Assembly (NCBI GenBank): GCA_964036045.1
Contig: OZ038381.1
Location: 103,421,367 to 103,485,366, forward strand
Direction of reading: 5' to 3'
DNA: 64,000 nucleotides
Source: Eutreptiella sp. 'Long Island Sound 2002'
Lineage: Eukaryota > Euglenozoa > Euglenophyceae > Eutreptiales > Eutreptiaceae
Shown here: piece by piece, positions 19,200 through 30,149 of the stretch
How positions within the stretch are numbered: the stretch's first letter is position 1
How the letters are laid out: every line of letters starts with the position of its first letter
Translations under genes and position numbers: made by a program
Notes under the pieces: model-generated
Told to the model about the DNA's origin: nothing
Databases searched by the model: none
What the model saw: the letters and a program-made list of their open reading frames with translations, nothing else

Positions 19200-21205
19200 T
19201 CAAGGGTTTCGTTGCTTGAAAGCAGCATAGCGCGCACGATGGTGCACATTGCGCGCACTAGATGGCACATAGCGCGCGCTAGAAAACAAATAGCGCGCGC
19301 TACCACAGTTCCTCATCCGCAAAATATGCCCGAACGTCGTCAGCCAATTTTTGTGCATTGCAAAGGTTGCTTCTGGAGGTCCCGTTCCACCTTGGTATTC
19401 AAAGTACACGAACAAACGCTCATTAACCTGCCTGAGCATCTTAATGCGGCGCGACACGAGGCTTCCTGCCCCCCCACCTCTATCACGAAAGGAGGGCCAA
19501 CTGTCCTTCAGCACCCTGTTGCTCCCTTCCAAAAGATCCCCCGAAAACATTCCTAGGCCATAGGGCCGTATGGCTTGAATAGTGACTGTAGCATCGTGCA
19601 ACATCCAGTTAATATAAGGTGATCTTATTTCTGGACAAACCCACCTCTGGAAAGCCTGGGCAACCTCCGGAGCCTGCAATGCTCCCTCTTCAAACATTGT
19701 GCCATACATGTCCCCCAGTAGTATGTACATGGCAACCACTGCTGTGTGCATCCTCATGTCACCCCCAAGGAGGGGGGCCAGGTCCTCCCAAACCTTTAGA
19801 AGGCACCAAGTCTCTTCCCCATCTGGCTCTGCCGTCCCTTGTAGTGCTATGTGACAACCAGACCTGTGAAGAATAGCCTGAACGGAGACCCTAGTACTGG
19901 GACGCACAGACTTGGCCAATCTGCGTACCAAGGCAGTGACCTGCCTCCCTACAAAAATCAGAAGTTGCAGAACACATGGTATAAGGTGACGCCGCCTCAG
20001 AGGCAGCTTCAACAACCTGGTCTGCACAACACTAAATATATCCATGGGCCTGCACTTGTCCCCAGGTGCCATAAGCCCTAGCAACTGCTCATCTCGCTCG
20101 GTGGTTCTATCCACATCCTGCTGCAACCATGTTGCAGTGGACTTGCACCACGTCATGTAAGTGAACAGACTACCTGCCATCCAATGTGTAGTGACACCCA
20201 ACAACCGACGCAGCCAAGGGCTATCCCCACCGCAGAAAATCCTGCAGCGTCTGGATGCACCCCGGATGGGAACCACACCACTGTCAAGGGCACCCTGCAG
20301 AAAAGCAAGATTGTTAGCCCAGACCTGGGACAACACAGAGGTGGACTTCTCAGACAAAGGGCGACGTTAACAGTCCAGTGGTAGGACAACGTCCTTGCCA
20401 AGTGACCATGGTTGGCAAAGGAAATGGACATCTGGCACCACGATTTCCCCCGACAAGGCAACCCATCCCCCCTCACAATGATCCACAGCTCTCCTTGGCA
20501 CTCCCTGGGGTATTGGAGGTTAGAAACAATGGAATCAAAGGAAAATATATAGTCAAAAAAGTGCTGCAGGGGCCACTGCGAAAAGACTGTGACGCCATCT
20601 GTGTGCACGGCAACCTGTAAATGCTGCCTACTTGCAAGCTGGTTCCATTCTGTGGCGAAACTAGCATAGGACAGGAGAGAAAAAAGGTGTGTGGGGACCT
20701 TACTTCTCGTCCAAGTAATCAAATCTTTGTACCTGAGGAAAATAGCGCGCGCAACATGAGAACGTAGCGCGCGCACAAGTCACCGAAGCGCGTGCTATGA
20801 GCGGAAGTGCGCGCGATGTCACATGCAAAGCGCGCGCAATAATACCTTCTTCTTGGAATCTTCAGGAGCAGGACCAAGTCCACCACCGACAGGGGTGTGA
20901 CGGCGTTGGCAGCCTCGGTCCTGCGACGCTTCTTCTCTGCTTCAGACACGGGGACCCTTTTTTCCAACCTGGCCCACAAAGACCGTTGGACGGCAGACCC
21001 TGAGCAAAAAAACTCAACTAGGTCCGCCAAAAGGTCCTCGTTCTTCCACAAGGACCACCCATAGTGGGGGCCCAAAATGTTTGCCATCTTTCCTGACATT
21101 GACAGCGTCACATGCGGTGCCGGAAGCACCTGAAACTTTAGAAAAATAGGCGTTTTTGCCCTGCTTATTAGGACATGGGGTTACAAACCCAAGACCCCGA
21201 GCCAT
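19200..21205 (-). pseudogene. T1 transposase, D..D..E type, frameshifted
   Basis: On the minus strand it begins MARGLGFVTPCPN at 21205. An intron at about 20848-20738 is filled with GCGCGC palindromes. The body contains VAVHTDGVTVFSQ, WIIVRGDG, GGDSPWLRRLLGV followed by YMTWCK, and LGMFSGDLLEGSNRVLKDSW (Glu-helix region). The layout matches a widespread uncharacterised transposase-like family with Asp, Asp beside a Cys motif, and a C-terminal Glu. T1 is broken near 21080 (frame change relative to T2) and near 20368, where T2 has GTGGTGAG and T1 has GTCTGAG. The region encoding the Glu helix is intact in T1 but deleted in T2. The 3' end may lie at 19200 or be spliced at 19304. Confidence 0.6.
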
Positions 21206-21287
21206 AGCGCGCGCTATGACGCGCGCTATAGTTTTGTAGTGCGCACTGAGCCATTGCGCGGCAATACCCTGTAGCGCGCACGCAGGG

Positions 21288-21500
21288 ACACTATGCATGC
21301 ACGGTGCATGTGCACGTTCACTCGGAGTGTGTGTGAGTGTGTATGGGCGTGCCGGGGATGTAGGCAGAAACAGAGTGGCACCCCATGAAGGAGAGGTGCC
21401 TAAAGGAACCCCGTGGACCTGTGCCTTGTACTGCTTTTGTCTTCGACAGCCTATGACCGGTTACCGAGGAAGCCTGTTTCTTGTGCCCACTTGCGTGTGA
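21288..21500 (+). repeat. Repeat R8, right half
   Basis: Continuation of the repeat broken by T1. It matches 49042-49255 (ACACTATGCATGCACGG.. to ..GCTTGCGTGTGAC). Joined to 8142-8379 it restores a unit of about 450 bp. It lies just upstream of the gag-like frame. Confidence 0.8.
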
Positions 21501-21618
21501 CGTCGTCCACACAGTACGCGAACTTAAAGCGTACTGGAAGAGTCAAGACCAACGTCTTCGGTTACGAGTCGTTGTTTAGTGTATTCCGTGTTTAGCAGCT
21601 GCGAGGAGATTTTTGGAA

Positions 21619-21948
21619 ATGCCTAAAAACGACACTAACAAAGATAAGCGGAAGAAGTCCAAGAGTGCTAGACGCAAGCAAGCGATAGAGATGCTCATGA
21701 AGACCTTGCCCGCACTAGCGGACTCCGACTCCGACGATGAGGATGATACAACACCGAAAAATCCAATTCCGAAAATCCGTGCGCCGAAAGAGAGTGGTCA
21801 CAAGAAGTCGTCCAGCGCCAAGCCTTCGGGAAGTGGCCACACTGACGTGAATGATCTGCTTGGTAACCATGGACGCACACGGGACAACAATCGAGTCGGA
21901 CGAAATGATGCCGACGAATCGTCCATGGAGGAGTGGCGGCGAATGTAA
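21619..21948 (+). CDS. Lys/Ser/Asp-rich gag-like N-terminal ORF
   Basis: About 109 codons from ATG 21619 (MPKNDTNKDKRKK..) to TAA. It has a basic start, a Ser/Asp stretch (SDSDDED) and a Lys/Ser-rich middle. There is no recognised domain. Composition and position after R8 suggest the start of a retroelement structural (gag/ORF1) protein; this is inference. Confidence 0.35.
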   Translation: MPKNDTNKDKRKKSKSARRKQAIEMLMKTLPALADSDSDDEDDTTPKNPIPKIRAPKESGHKKSSSAKPSGSGHTDVNDLLGNHGRTRDNNRVGRNDADESSMEEWRRM

Positions 21949-22504
21949 CTTCCCGTGAGTGTACCGGTCGAGCATATTGTTCACACAGACATCCGTGCAC
22001 CATTTCCCAAGACTGAAACATTTAGGGATTCCGTTTTTTGCCAAGGCGCAATTATTGCAATAATATGTGGGAGGGCTTGCTAAACACACGTGCACGCGTA
22101 CAATAAATGAGACGGTGAGGTTGCTTTGATGATGTGTTCGGACATGTCCACACGGGGTTGAAACCCGTTCACATGGATGGCGCGGTGCATATGTTCACAC
22201 AAGGTTTAGGTATGTTGAGACAGGATCGGACCATGCTCAAACAGGATCGGTACACGCGCAAACAGAATCAACTCAAACAGGATCAGTATAACTGCCCGTG
22301 AGTGTACTGGTTGAACATATCGTTCACTCAGACACTCGGACCATGTTCAGACAGGATTGGAGTATGTTGAGACAGGTGGACGATCCTGTGCGAACATACA
22401 TGTCTAAACAGGCATGTGATCCTGTATTAACATATGCATTTTTGCAAAAAAATTTGCTGAAAATTTAGAGTGGGCACTTACAAAACAATCCCTGTTTCCT
22501 AGAC
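21949..22504. repeat. Spacer with dispersed ACAGGATCGG-type short repeats
   Basis: No gene is seen. From about 22200 to 22400 there are repeated words CAAACAGGATCGG, GAGACAGGATCGG and AACAGGATCAG, and two copies of a segment around AACTxCCCGTGAGTGTAC (about 21949 and 22291). The motif does not match any of the palindromes of T1-T6. Confidence 0.5.
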
Positions 22505-23390
22505 ATGCATGTCGGACACGCAGCCAGGGACCATAAGCTATCGCGGCAAGAGTGGCAAGGGCCGCTCAGTGACCGGTGGAATGCCAATCGGGAGGCATGG
22601 AATGCGGTCAGGAACTTGGCGCCATACAAGACCCTAGAGGAAATTGCGGCCTACTTCAACGCCGACATCTCCAAGTGGGGCCCCCACATCGAATACCGAG
22701 TTGCTGATCGATATTGCCGAGTGCATGGGCAACGACACGCGTCTATGGGACGGATCATCCACGAAAGAACCACCACGACCCAAGCAGCACAAATGGCCCG
22801 ACGGCGAGAAGCCTATGGTGCGGAAGAAAGGACCAGCCTCCGAGGAAAGCGGTACCCTTCCTGAGAAATCGCAAACTGCGTCCTGTCCTATGACCTTTGG
22901 TGCCTCTCCGAAAAAAGCAAAACTGAAGGACAAGAAGAAGAAGCGCAAGTTTCTGGAATCACCTACGCTGGGACAAAACGCGGCCGATATGAGAAGATCC
23001 TCAGGAGGTGAAAGCGCAGGCCCTGTGGTCCGCTCTGCTGATGCAGGATCTGGCGTACCTGAGTCGGAATGCGTCGAGCGTGCTCTTTTCCCAGCCTCCC
23101 GAGACACAAAGTGAATTCTGGAGAAGCACGAGAAGGACATACATGCGATCCATGATAGCCTCTGGACTGTCCATTCCTGCCATAGAAAACCTACAAATGG
23201 ACTCATGCAAAAACCAAGCGATGACGCGACTCCTACTCGAATCCGTGTCTGTCCCTCAAGAGCTTATTGACCAGCGCCTGGCCATAGCTACTGCCCACTC
23301 GCAAGAACAGCTCAGATGTAACTACGAAGCCAACCCCAGATACTGTACATTCGCCAACTCCTGGTCAACTCCATGTCGAGAGCATTCAAC
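22505..23390 (+). pseudogene. Gag/ORF1-like protein remnant, frameshifted, broken by T2
   Basis: Coding-like sequence switches frame twice. The first part (22505 to about 22690, with QEWQGPLSDRWNANREAW) passes into a second frame (to about 23005) with a nuclear-localisation-like block KKAKLKDKKKKRK. It then passes into a third (to 23390, with LWSALLMQDLAYLSRNA). T2 inserts at 23391-23392. No enzymatic motif is visible. A retroelement structural protein fits best. Confidence 0.4.
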
Positions 23391-23392
23391 TT

Positions 23393-24275
23393 CCCTGTGT
23401 GCGCACAATGGTGCATTTTTTCCATAGTGCGCGCAAATTTTGAAAAATATGACCTTTGTAGCGCGCCTATTGCGCGCGCTCCACCGCGCTATATTGTCCC
23501 GTTTTTCAAAACCTGAAAATGTTTCAAAACCATGCTTTTTCCAGTGTCCTTTGTTTCTCAAAACCCCCTTGCATTTCAAAAACATTCCCTTTTGCTCACC
23601 CATCCCAAGACACATGCAAAAACACTTTCTGAAAGGTCTGCAAAGTGTGCAACACTACAGGTCCTCATGGGCAATAACAATGTAGTGCGCGCAAAATATT
23701 TACAGCGCGCGCTATGGATCTTACGGCGCGCGCTATACCAGGTATAGCGCGCACTATCATCTAGTGCTCTCCTTAATTCGTGTGACCACCACTTCGGACT
23801 CCCACTGCTTCTCCCATGCTGGTCTTTGGTCTTCTGCCCCGGCTGCAGCTGGGGCTGTGTCCCCTTCTTCTTGTGCACTTGGGTCCCCTTCTGGGGTTGC
23901 TCCTTCCGGTGCCTCTTCTTCTTTCGGGGCTGCTCCTTCTCCTTCTGTTGTCTCTCCTTCTTGTGGCGCGGCCGCTGGTGCCTCTTCTTCTTGTGGTGGG
24001 GCTGGTGCGTCTTCTTCTTGTGCAGCTGCTGCTGGGGCTGGTGCCTCTTCTTCTTGTGCAGCTGCAGCTGGTGCTTCTGCTTGTGCTGCAGCTTCGGCGG
24101 GTCCCTCGTCTTCTTGTGGGGGGGCTGGTGGCTGGGCTGGTGGGTCTCCTTGGGGCCGCCACTTCTTTGGGGTTGGTGGCTTTGACGGGGACATCCTCAT
24201 GGTCTTTGGGTCGGGGTTGAGGTCCACAATTTCATCGGGCTCGTACGTCTCCCACCACGACTGCCACTTGTCCAA
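23393..24275 (-). pseudogene. Truncated left arm of a T2-type element with the last exon of the accessory gene
   Basis: It carries the TIR, the subterminal GCGCGC cluster and the C-terminal Ala/Pro/Glu-rich exon (about 23757-24275) of the accessory gene, ending abruptly at TGTCCAA where a second left TIR begins. Compared with the copy immediately to its right it has an extra ETTEGEG-type insertion. Confidence 0.7.
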
Positions 24276-24648
24276 CCCTGCGTGCGCGCAATGGTGCGTT
24301 TTTTCCATAGTGCGCGCAAATTTTGAAAAATATGACCTTTGTAGCGCGCCTATTGCGCGCGCTCTACCGCGCTACATTGTCCCGTTTTTCAAATTTTTCA
24401 AAACCGGAAAATGTTTCAAAACCATGCTTTTTCCAGTGTCCTGTGTTTCTCAAAAACCCCTTGCTTTTCAAAAACATTCCCTGTTGCTCACCCAACCCAA
24501 GACACATGCAAAAACACTTTCCGAAAGGTCTCAAAAGTGTGCAACAGTACAGTTCCTCATGGGCGCCAACAGTGTAGCGCGCGCAACATATTTACAGCGC
24601 GCGCTATGGACCTTACGGCGCGCGCTATACGAGGTATAGCGCGCGCTG

Positions 24649-27600
24649 TCATTCAGTGATCTTCTTAATGGTTTGGATCACCACTTCGGCCTCCCACTCC
24701 TTCTCCCACTCGGGTCTGTGGTCTTCTGCCCCAGCGGCAGCTGGGGCTTCGTCCCCTTCTTTTTGTGGGCTTGGGTCGCCTTCTGGGGTTGCTCCTTCTG
24801 GTGCCTCTTCTTCTTTCGGGGCTGCTCCTTCTCCTTCTTGTGGCGCGGCCGCTGGTGCCTCTTCATCTTGTGGTGGGGCTGGTGCGTCGTCTTCTTGTGC
24901 AGCTGCTGCTGGGGCTGGTGCCTCTTCTTCTTGTGTAGCTATTGCTGGTGCTTCCGCTTGTGCTGCAGCTTCGGCAGGTCCCTCGTCTTCTTGTGGGGGG
25001 GCTGGTGGCTGGGCTGGTGGGTCTCCTTGGGGCTGCTTCTTCTTTGGGGTTGGTGGCTTGGACGGGGACATCCTCATGGTCTTTGGGTCGGGGCAGAGGT
25101 CCTCAATCTCATCGGCCTCGTACGTCTCCCACCACGACTGCCACTTGTCCAACTCCTCATGTGCTTTGCTTTTGGCGGAGAACACCTGGCAGCTGGGCAT
25201 GAACTCCGACCAGTCGTCCTCTTCCTCCTCCTCCTCCCCTTGTTGGCTGGGGCTCCACTGATCGTTGGGGATGATGACGGCCACGTGGTCCTGAGGAGCC
25301 CTCTTGGCCCCTGCTGGCTTGATTTCGGCTCCCTCCACAATCATCGGCGCGATCGCAGTGGTGCAGTAGATGATCCACCGAGGCTTGTGGACGTCTTTGT
25401 AGGACCAATCTGGGCGCTGCATGAGCTCATCTCTTGCCTCCTTGTCCGCGTCCGCTCTGCTCTGCTGCTTGGCCTTGGGAGCCGTACTGGGTGGGGTGGA
25501 ACCGCACGGACCTCCTTGTTCTTGTGGCTGGTTTGGGACTGGGACAGGCTGCTTCGGTGCTGGCTTTGATGGAGCTGCGGCTGGGGTGCCTGCTGCGGTG
25601 CCGTCTTGCTTGCCTGGAAAGAGTAGCGCAGAGGCATAGCACAGGCATAGCACGCGCAATACGGGGCATAGCACGCGCGACGAAATGCATAGCACGTGCA
25701 ATGACACCGATAGCGCGCGCTGCATTACCTTTTCTGCTTTCTCCTCCTCTGCTTTCTTCCGTTTCTTCTCCTCCTCTTCCTTCTCCTTATTCTTCCTCCT
25801 CTCTTCCTCTTCCTTCTTCTTCTTCTTTGCTTCGTCCTCTTTCTTCTTGGCCTGTTCCGCGTGACGTTGGACTCTCTGTGCCGCCTGTGCCATCAGCTGC
25901 TGGTCGGCGGTCTTCTGGGCAAGGACCTTGCCAGGCGGGTGGGGGGGCTTAGCGGTGTGGGAGGCGGAGATGGCTGGTGGTAGGTGGCTGGTGGCTGCTG
26001 GCTCCTCGGTACGCTTCTTCTTGGGCCTTGGGACTGTCACGGATTCCGTCTCCGGCACGGCAAAGGCGTCGGCCCAGTCTACCTCCAGCTCCTCCATCTG
26101 CCGCTTAGCCCGGGCCAGCACCGGGGAGGGGCCTTGCTCCTTCCGTCCATCAAGCCAGTCGGCCGCATGCTTGGACTGCCCGGCAATGTCCGCGGGCATG
26201 CTGATCATCAACGGCCCTCTGCGGGATCCCAGGCACAGGAGCTGCTCGAAGGTGCCAACCTACGTGACAATGGGACAGAAGGTGGGGCCGTAGCGCGCGC
26301 AAACAATCAAATCGCGCGTGCTACAGCAAACGAAGCGCGCGCAACAATGTCGAAAGCGCGCGCAGTGGCAAACATAGCGCGTACTTGTGCCTGTGCCTGT
26401 TGTTGTTGTTGTTGTTGCTGTTGCTGGGCCATCTGCACCCGCTGCTGCTGCTGGAGCAGCTGCAGTGTTGCCTGCCGCACGGCTGCCTGCTGTTGGAGCT
26501 GCTGCTGCTGCACTTGCTGCTGCTGCGGCTGCTCCTCGTCCTTGACCGCCGTGGTTTTGACTTTGGCGCCGGTTGCAAGTGCCCTTGCGGCACTGGCTCC
26601 TTTCTTGGCTGACCCCCGCAGCAAACTGGCACCCGCACTTCTCACCGAGGCACACTCGTTCTTGAAGGCCATTGCCCCCGCGTCGGTCGCGTTGATGAAG
26701 CTCGGCGGGTCCTTGTTGAAGTAGAAGTGGTGGACGGTCTTTGCGGTGGCACCCGGAGGCGTGTGGGTCCGAACGTGACCCCACCCGTAACTTGCCCAGC
26801 ACGAGAACAGTAGCTCGTACTCCTCCACCCTGCAGTGTCCACAGGCAGCTTGTCCTTCTTGGGTTGGCACGGAGGGGTTCAACAGGTTCGCCAGACTGCA
26901 CCAGTGGCCAGTAATGCTCTCGTCATGCCAGCACGGTTTCACGGCTCCGTCTGGGATCTTGGCAATCGCCGTGGCCCTTTGGCGCCACAACTTGTAGAAG
27001 GCCACCTCGAAGAGGTAGGCCGGTGTCACGTCCTTCAGCCATGCCCAGTCGGGCCCTTGGGCGCAGATGGTGCTGTTTTGGTTGGGCCAGATTCGGTTCT
27101 TGAAGTCGCTGCTGAAGGCGAAGCCCGTACGTGGCCCGGATGGGGGAGACTGATAGTGCTTGCACTTGGGGCTGCTGCTGTCTTGGTTGGACCTGCTGCT
27201 GCTGCTGCCGCTGCTGTTGTGGGCTGCCGACTTGCTGGGCCGCAGCCTGCACTTGATGCTGCTGCATTTGCTGCTGCTGCTGCACTGGCAATGGGCCGAA
27301 GAGCACTCGCTGCACTTGGCCCACTAGAAGACTGCCGCGCACTGGGGAGCCCAAGGTGGGCGACCCACCGGGGAACAGCATGGGAGACGGCTGCTGTGAG
27401 GCAGCTCGTAACGGGGACTGCGGCGCGGGCCACAGAGGCTGAGTTGGGGAGAACTGGGTCAGCGTCTGGGACAGCGTCTGCGGAAAACAAGACAAAGCGC
27501 GCGGAAAACAAGACAAAGCACGCGGAAAACAAGACAAAGCACGCGCAACGAGGACTTGCGTAGTGCGCACAACGAGACAGCTAGCACGCACAACAAGAGC

Positions 27601-27800
27601 GTAGCACGCGCAAGGAAAACAGTAGTGCGCACGGCAAGTACCTGTGGCTGCATGCTCCACGGCGTCGTGGACGGCTGCTGCAGTCCCGGTTGTACAGCTG
27701 CATGTGGCGGTGGTTGCGGTGTCGCACCAGCTGCTGTGGCCCCGGCAGCAGTTGTTGGCGGTGCTGCAGGAGGCGGATACCCCCAGCCCACGGGCTGCAT
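24649..27800 (-). CDS. T2 accessory gene (uninterrupted by T3)
   Basis: Minus strand, ATG at 27800 to TGA at 24649, with the same exon layout as in T1. It has the Pro/Ala start, the poly-Gln tracts, the Trp/Cys/His domain (VTPAYLFEVAFYKLWRQR, CGHCRVEEYELLFSCW), the Lys/Glu coiled coil and the acidic tail. Unlike T1 it has CAG at both sites where T1 has TAG (27675-27677 and 26517-26519). A one-base loss near 25571 (CTCCATC against T1 CTCGCATC) shifts the last exon relative to the spliced frame. The introns contain GCGCGC palindromes. Function unknown. Confidence 0.6.
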
Positions 27801-28091
27801 GGGCAAGAGGGTTACATTAAAGTACCCCTGTTCCAGCAGCAATACAAAAAGGAAAATGCAGTAACAAAAAAATCGAAAACACCAAAAAAACGGACAGAAA
27901 AGGAACAAATCTCTGTGTCTGTCAATGCATTTCAAATTGGAGGCACATTTGAAGTGCGTAGTCATAGCACGCTACTTCCAATTATATATCGCGATTTCAA
28001 GGGTTCCGGCGCTTGAAAACAGCATAGCGGGCGCGATGGTGGTCATGGCGCGCACTAGATAGCACGTAGCGCGCGCTAGAAAACAAATAGC

Positions 28092-29722
28092 GCGCGCTAC
28101 CACAGTTCCTCATCCGTAGAATATGCCGGATCGTCGTCAGCCAATTTTTGTGCATTGCACAGGTTGCTTCTGGAGGTCCCGTTCCACCTTGGTACTTCAA
28201 AGTACAGGAACGGACGCTCATTAACCTGCCTGTGCATCTTAATGCGGCGCGACACGAGGCTTCCTGCCCCCCCACCTCTATCACAAAAGTAGGACCAAAT
28301 GTCCTTCAGCACCCTGTTGCCCCCTTCCAAAAGATCCGAAGGCACCAAGTCTCTTCCCCATCTGGCTCTGCCGTCCCCTGTAGGGCTATGTGACAACCAG
28401 ACCTGTGAAGAATAGCCTGAACAGAGACCCTAGTACTGGGACGCACAGACTTGGCCAATCTGCGTACGAAGGCAGTGACCTGCCTCCCTACAAAAATCAG
28501 AAGGTGCAGAACACATGGTATAAGGTGACGCCGCCTCAGAGGCAGCTTCAACAACCTGGTCTGCACAACACCAAATATATCCATGGGCCTGCACTTGGCC
28601 CCAGGTGCAATAAGCCCTAGCAACTGCTCATCTCGCTCGGTGGTTCTATCCACATCCTGTTGCAACCATGTTGCAGTGGACTTGCACCACGTCATGTAAG
28701 TGAACAGACTACCTGCCATCCAATGTGTAGTGACACCCGACAACCGACGCAGCCAAGGGCTATCCCCACCGTAGAAAATCCTGCAGCGTCTGGATGCACC
28801 CCGAACGGGAACCACACCACTGTCAAGGGCACTATGCAGAAAAGCAAGATTGTTAGCCCAGACCTGGGACAACACAGAGGTGGACTTCTCACCACAAAGG
28901 GCGACGTTAACAGTCCAGTGGTAGGACAACGTCCTTGCCAAGTCACCATGGTTGGCAAAGGAAATGGACATGTGGCACCACGATTCCCGCCCACAAGGGA
29001 ACCCATCCCCCCTCACAATGATCCACAGCTCTCCTTGGCACTCCCTGGGGTATTGGAGGTTAGAAACAATGGAATCAAAGGAAAATATATGGTCAAAAAA
29101 GTGCTGCAGGGGCCACTGCGAAAAGACTGTGACGCCATCTGTGTGCACGGCAACCTGTAAGTACTGCCTACTTGCAAGCTGGTTCCATTCTATGGCGAAA
29201 CTAGCATAGGACAGGAGAGAAAAAAGGTGTGTGGGGACCTTACTTCTCGTCCAAGTAATCAAATCTTTGTACCTGAGGAAAATAGCGCGCGCAACATGAG
29301 AACGTAGCGCGCGCACAAGTCACCGAAGCGCGTGCTATGAGCGGAAGTGCGCGCAATGTCACATGCAAAGCGCGCGCAATAATACCCTCTTCTTGGAATC
29401 TTCAGGAGCAGGACCAAGTCCACCACCGACAGGGGTGTGACGGCGTTGGCAGCCTCGGTCCTGCGACGCTTCTTCTCTGCTTCAGACACGGGGACCCTTT
29501 TTTCCAACACTGGCCTGAGCAAAAAAACTCAACTAGGTCCGCCAAAAGGTCCTCGTTCTTCCACAAGGACCACCCATAGTGGGGGCCAAAAATGTTTGCA
29601 ATATCTTTCGTGACATTGACAACGTCACTTGCGGTGCCGGAAGCATCTGAAACTTTAGAGAAAGAGGCGTTTTTGCCCTGATTATTAGGACATGGGGTTA
29701 CAAACCCAAGACCCCGAGCCAT
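28092..29722 (-). pseudogene. T2 transposase, internally deleted
   Basis: Begins MARGLGFVTPCPN at 29722. Relative to T1 it lost about 17 bases near 29515 (frameshift in exon 1). It also lost about 260 bases near 28337, which removes the segment just before the Glu helix (T1 19539-19799). The central region is open for 336 codons (28306-29316) and includes the stretch where T1 is frameshifted. It supplies the intact version of RGDGFPC, GGDSPWLRRLSGV and YMTWCK. Confidence 0.6.
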
Positions 29723-29804
29723 AGCGCGCGCTATGACCCGCGCGATGTCTTTGTAGTGCGCACTGAGCCATCGCGCGGCAATACCCTGTAGCGCGCACGC
29801 AGGG

Positions 29805-30149
29805 TTGCTTGTACTTGTGCACTGTGTTGTTGCTACGCCTTGTGCATGAAACGTGAGGAACTATCTACATTTTACAGTCTATGGTTGCGTTGCTTTGTTG
29901 ATATGTTGCAATATGTGGGTTTTTTGGGTCAAAGCCAACTTTTTGGAAGCCAAGTCAAAGTTGGCGCGCCAACTTGGCACTTGGCGCGCGCCAACTGCAA
30001 ATTTGGCGCGCCAACTCTTGAGTTGGCGCGCGCCGAGTCCGGTTTCGGCGCGCGCCAACTGCCCCATTCTTCCTGTTCGTTTGCACCCCGTGTTCCATTT
30101 ACACCCTTCATCCATTCCCTTTGCCATCTAGGCATCTTATCACTTTATT
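29805..30149. repeat. T2 right flank and T6 left end with GGCGCGCC palindromes
   Basis: 29805-29940 is unannotated flank. About 29945-30060 is an array of TTGGCGCGCCAAC, TTGGCGCGCGCCAACT and related palindromes marking the left part of T6. No gene. Confidence 0.6.

Larger units (their letters stand above)
8380..21287 (-). mobile_element. T1: large TIR DNA transposon containing nested T3
   Basis: The left end is CCCTGCGTGCGCGC and the right end is the inverted GCGCGCACGCAGGG. AC is present immediately outside both ends (8378-8379 and 21288-21289). The unoccupied target is preserved in the R8 copy at 49042-49043 with a single AC, so the ends and the 2-bp duplication are certain. Net length without T3 is about 5.9 kb. 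It holds two minus-strand genes, a transposase and a Q/P/E-rich accessory gene. TAGCGCGCGCTA / TGCGCGCGCAA words cluster at both ends and in each intron. Confidence 0.9.
23393..29804 (-). mobile_element. T2: sister copy of T1, with a doubled left end
   Basis: The left end is CCCTGTGTGCGCAC and the right end is the inverted GCGCACGCAGGG, with TT on both sides (23391-23392, 29805-29806). It shares the order and both genes of T1. It lacks T3, so it keeps the empty T3 site at 27069-27070. A second left TIR at 24276 means that the first 883 bp (23393-24275) are a truncated copy fused to a nearly full-length one. GCGCGC palindrome clusters occur at the ends and in introns, as in T1. Confidence 0.85.
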
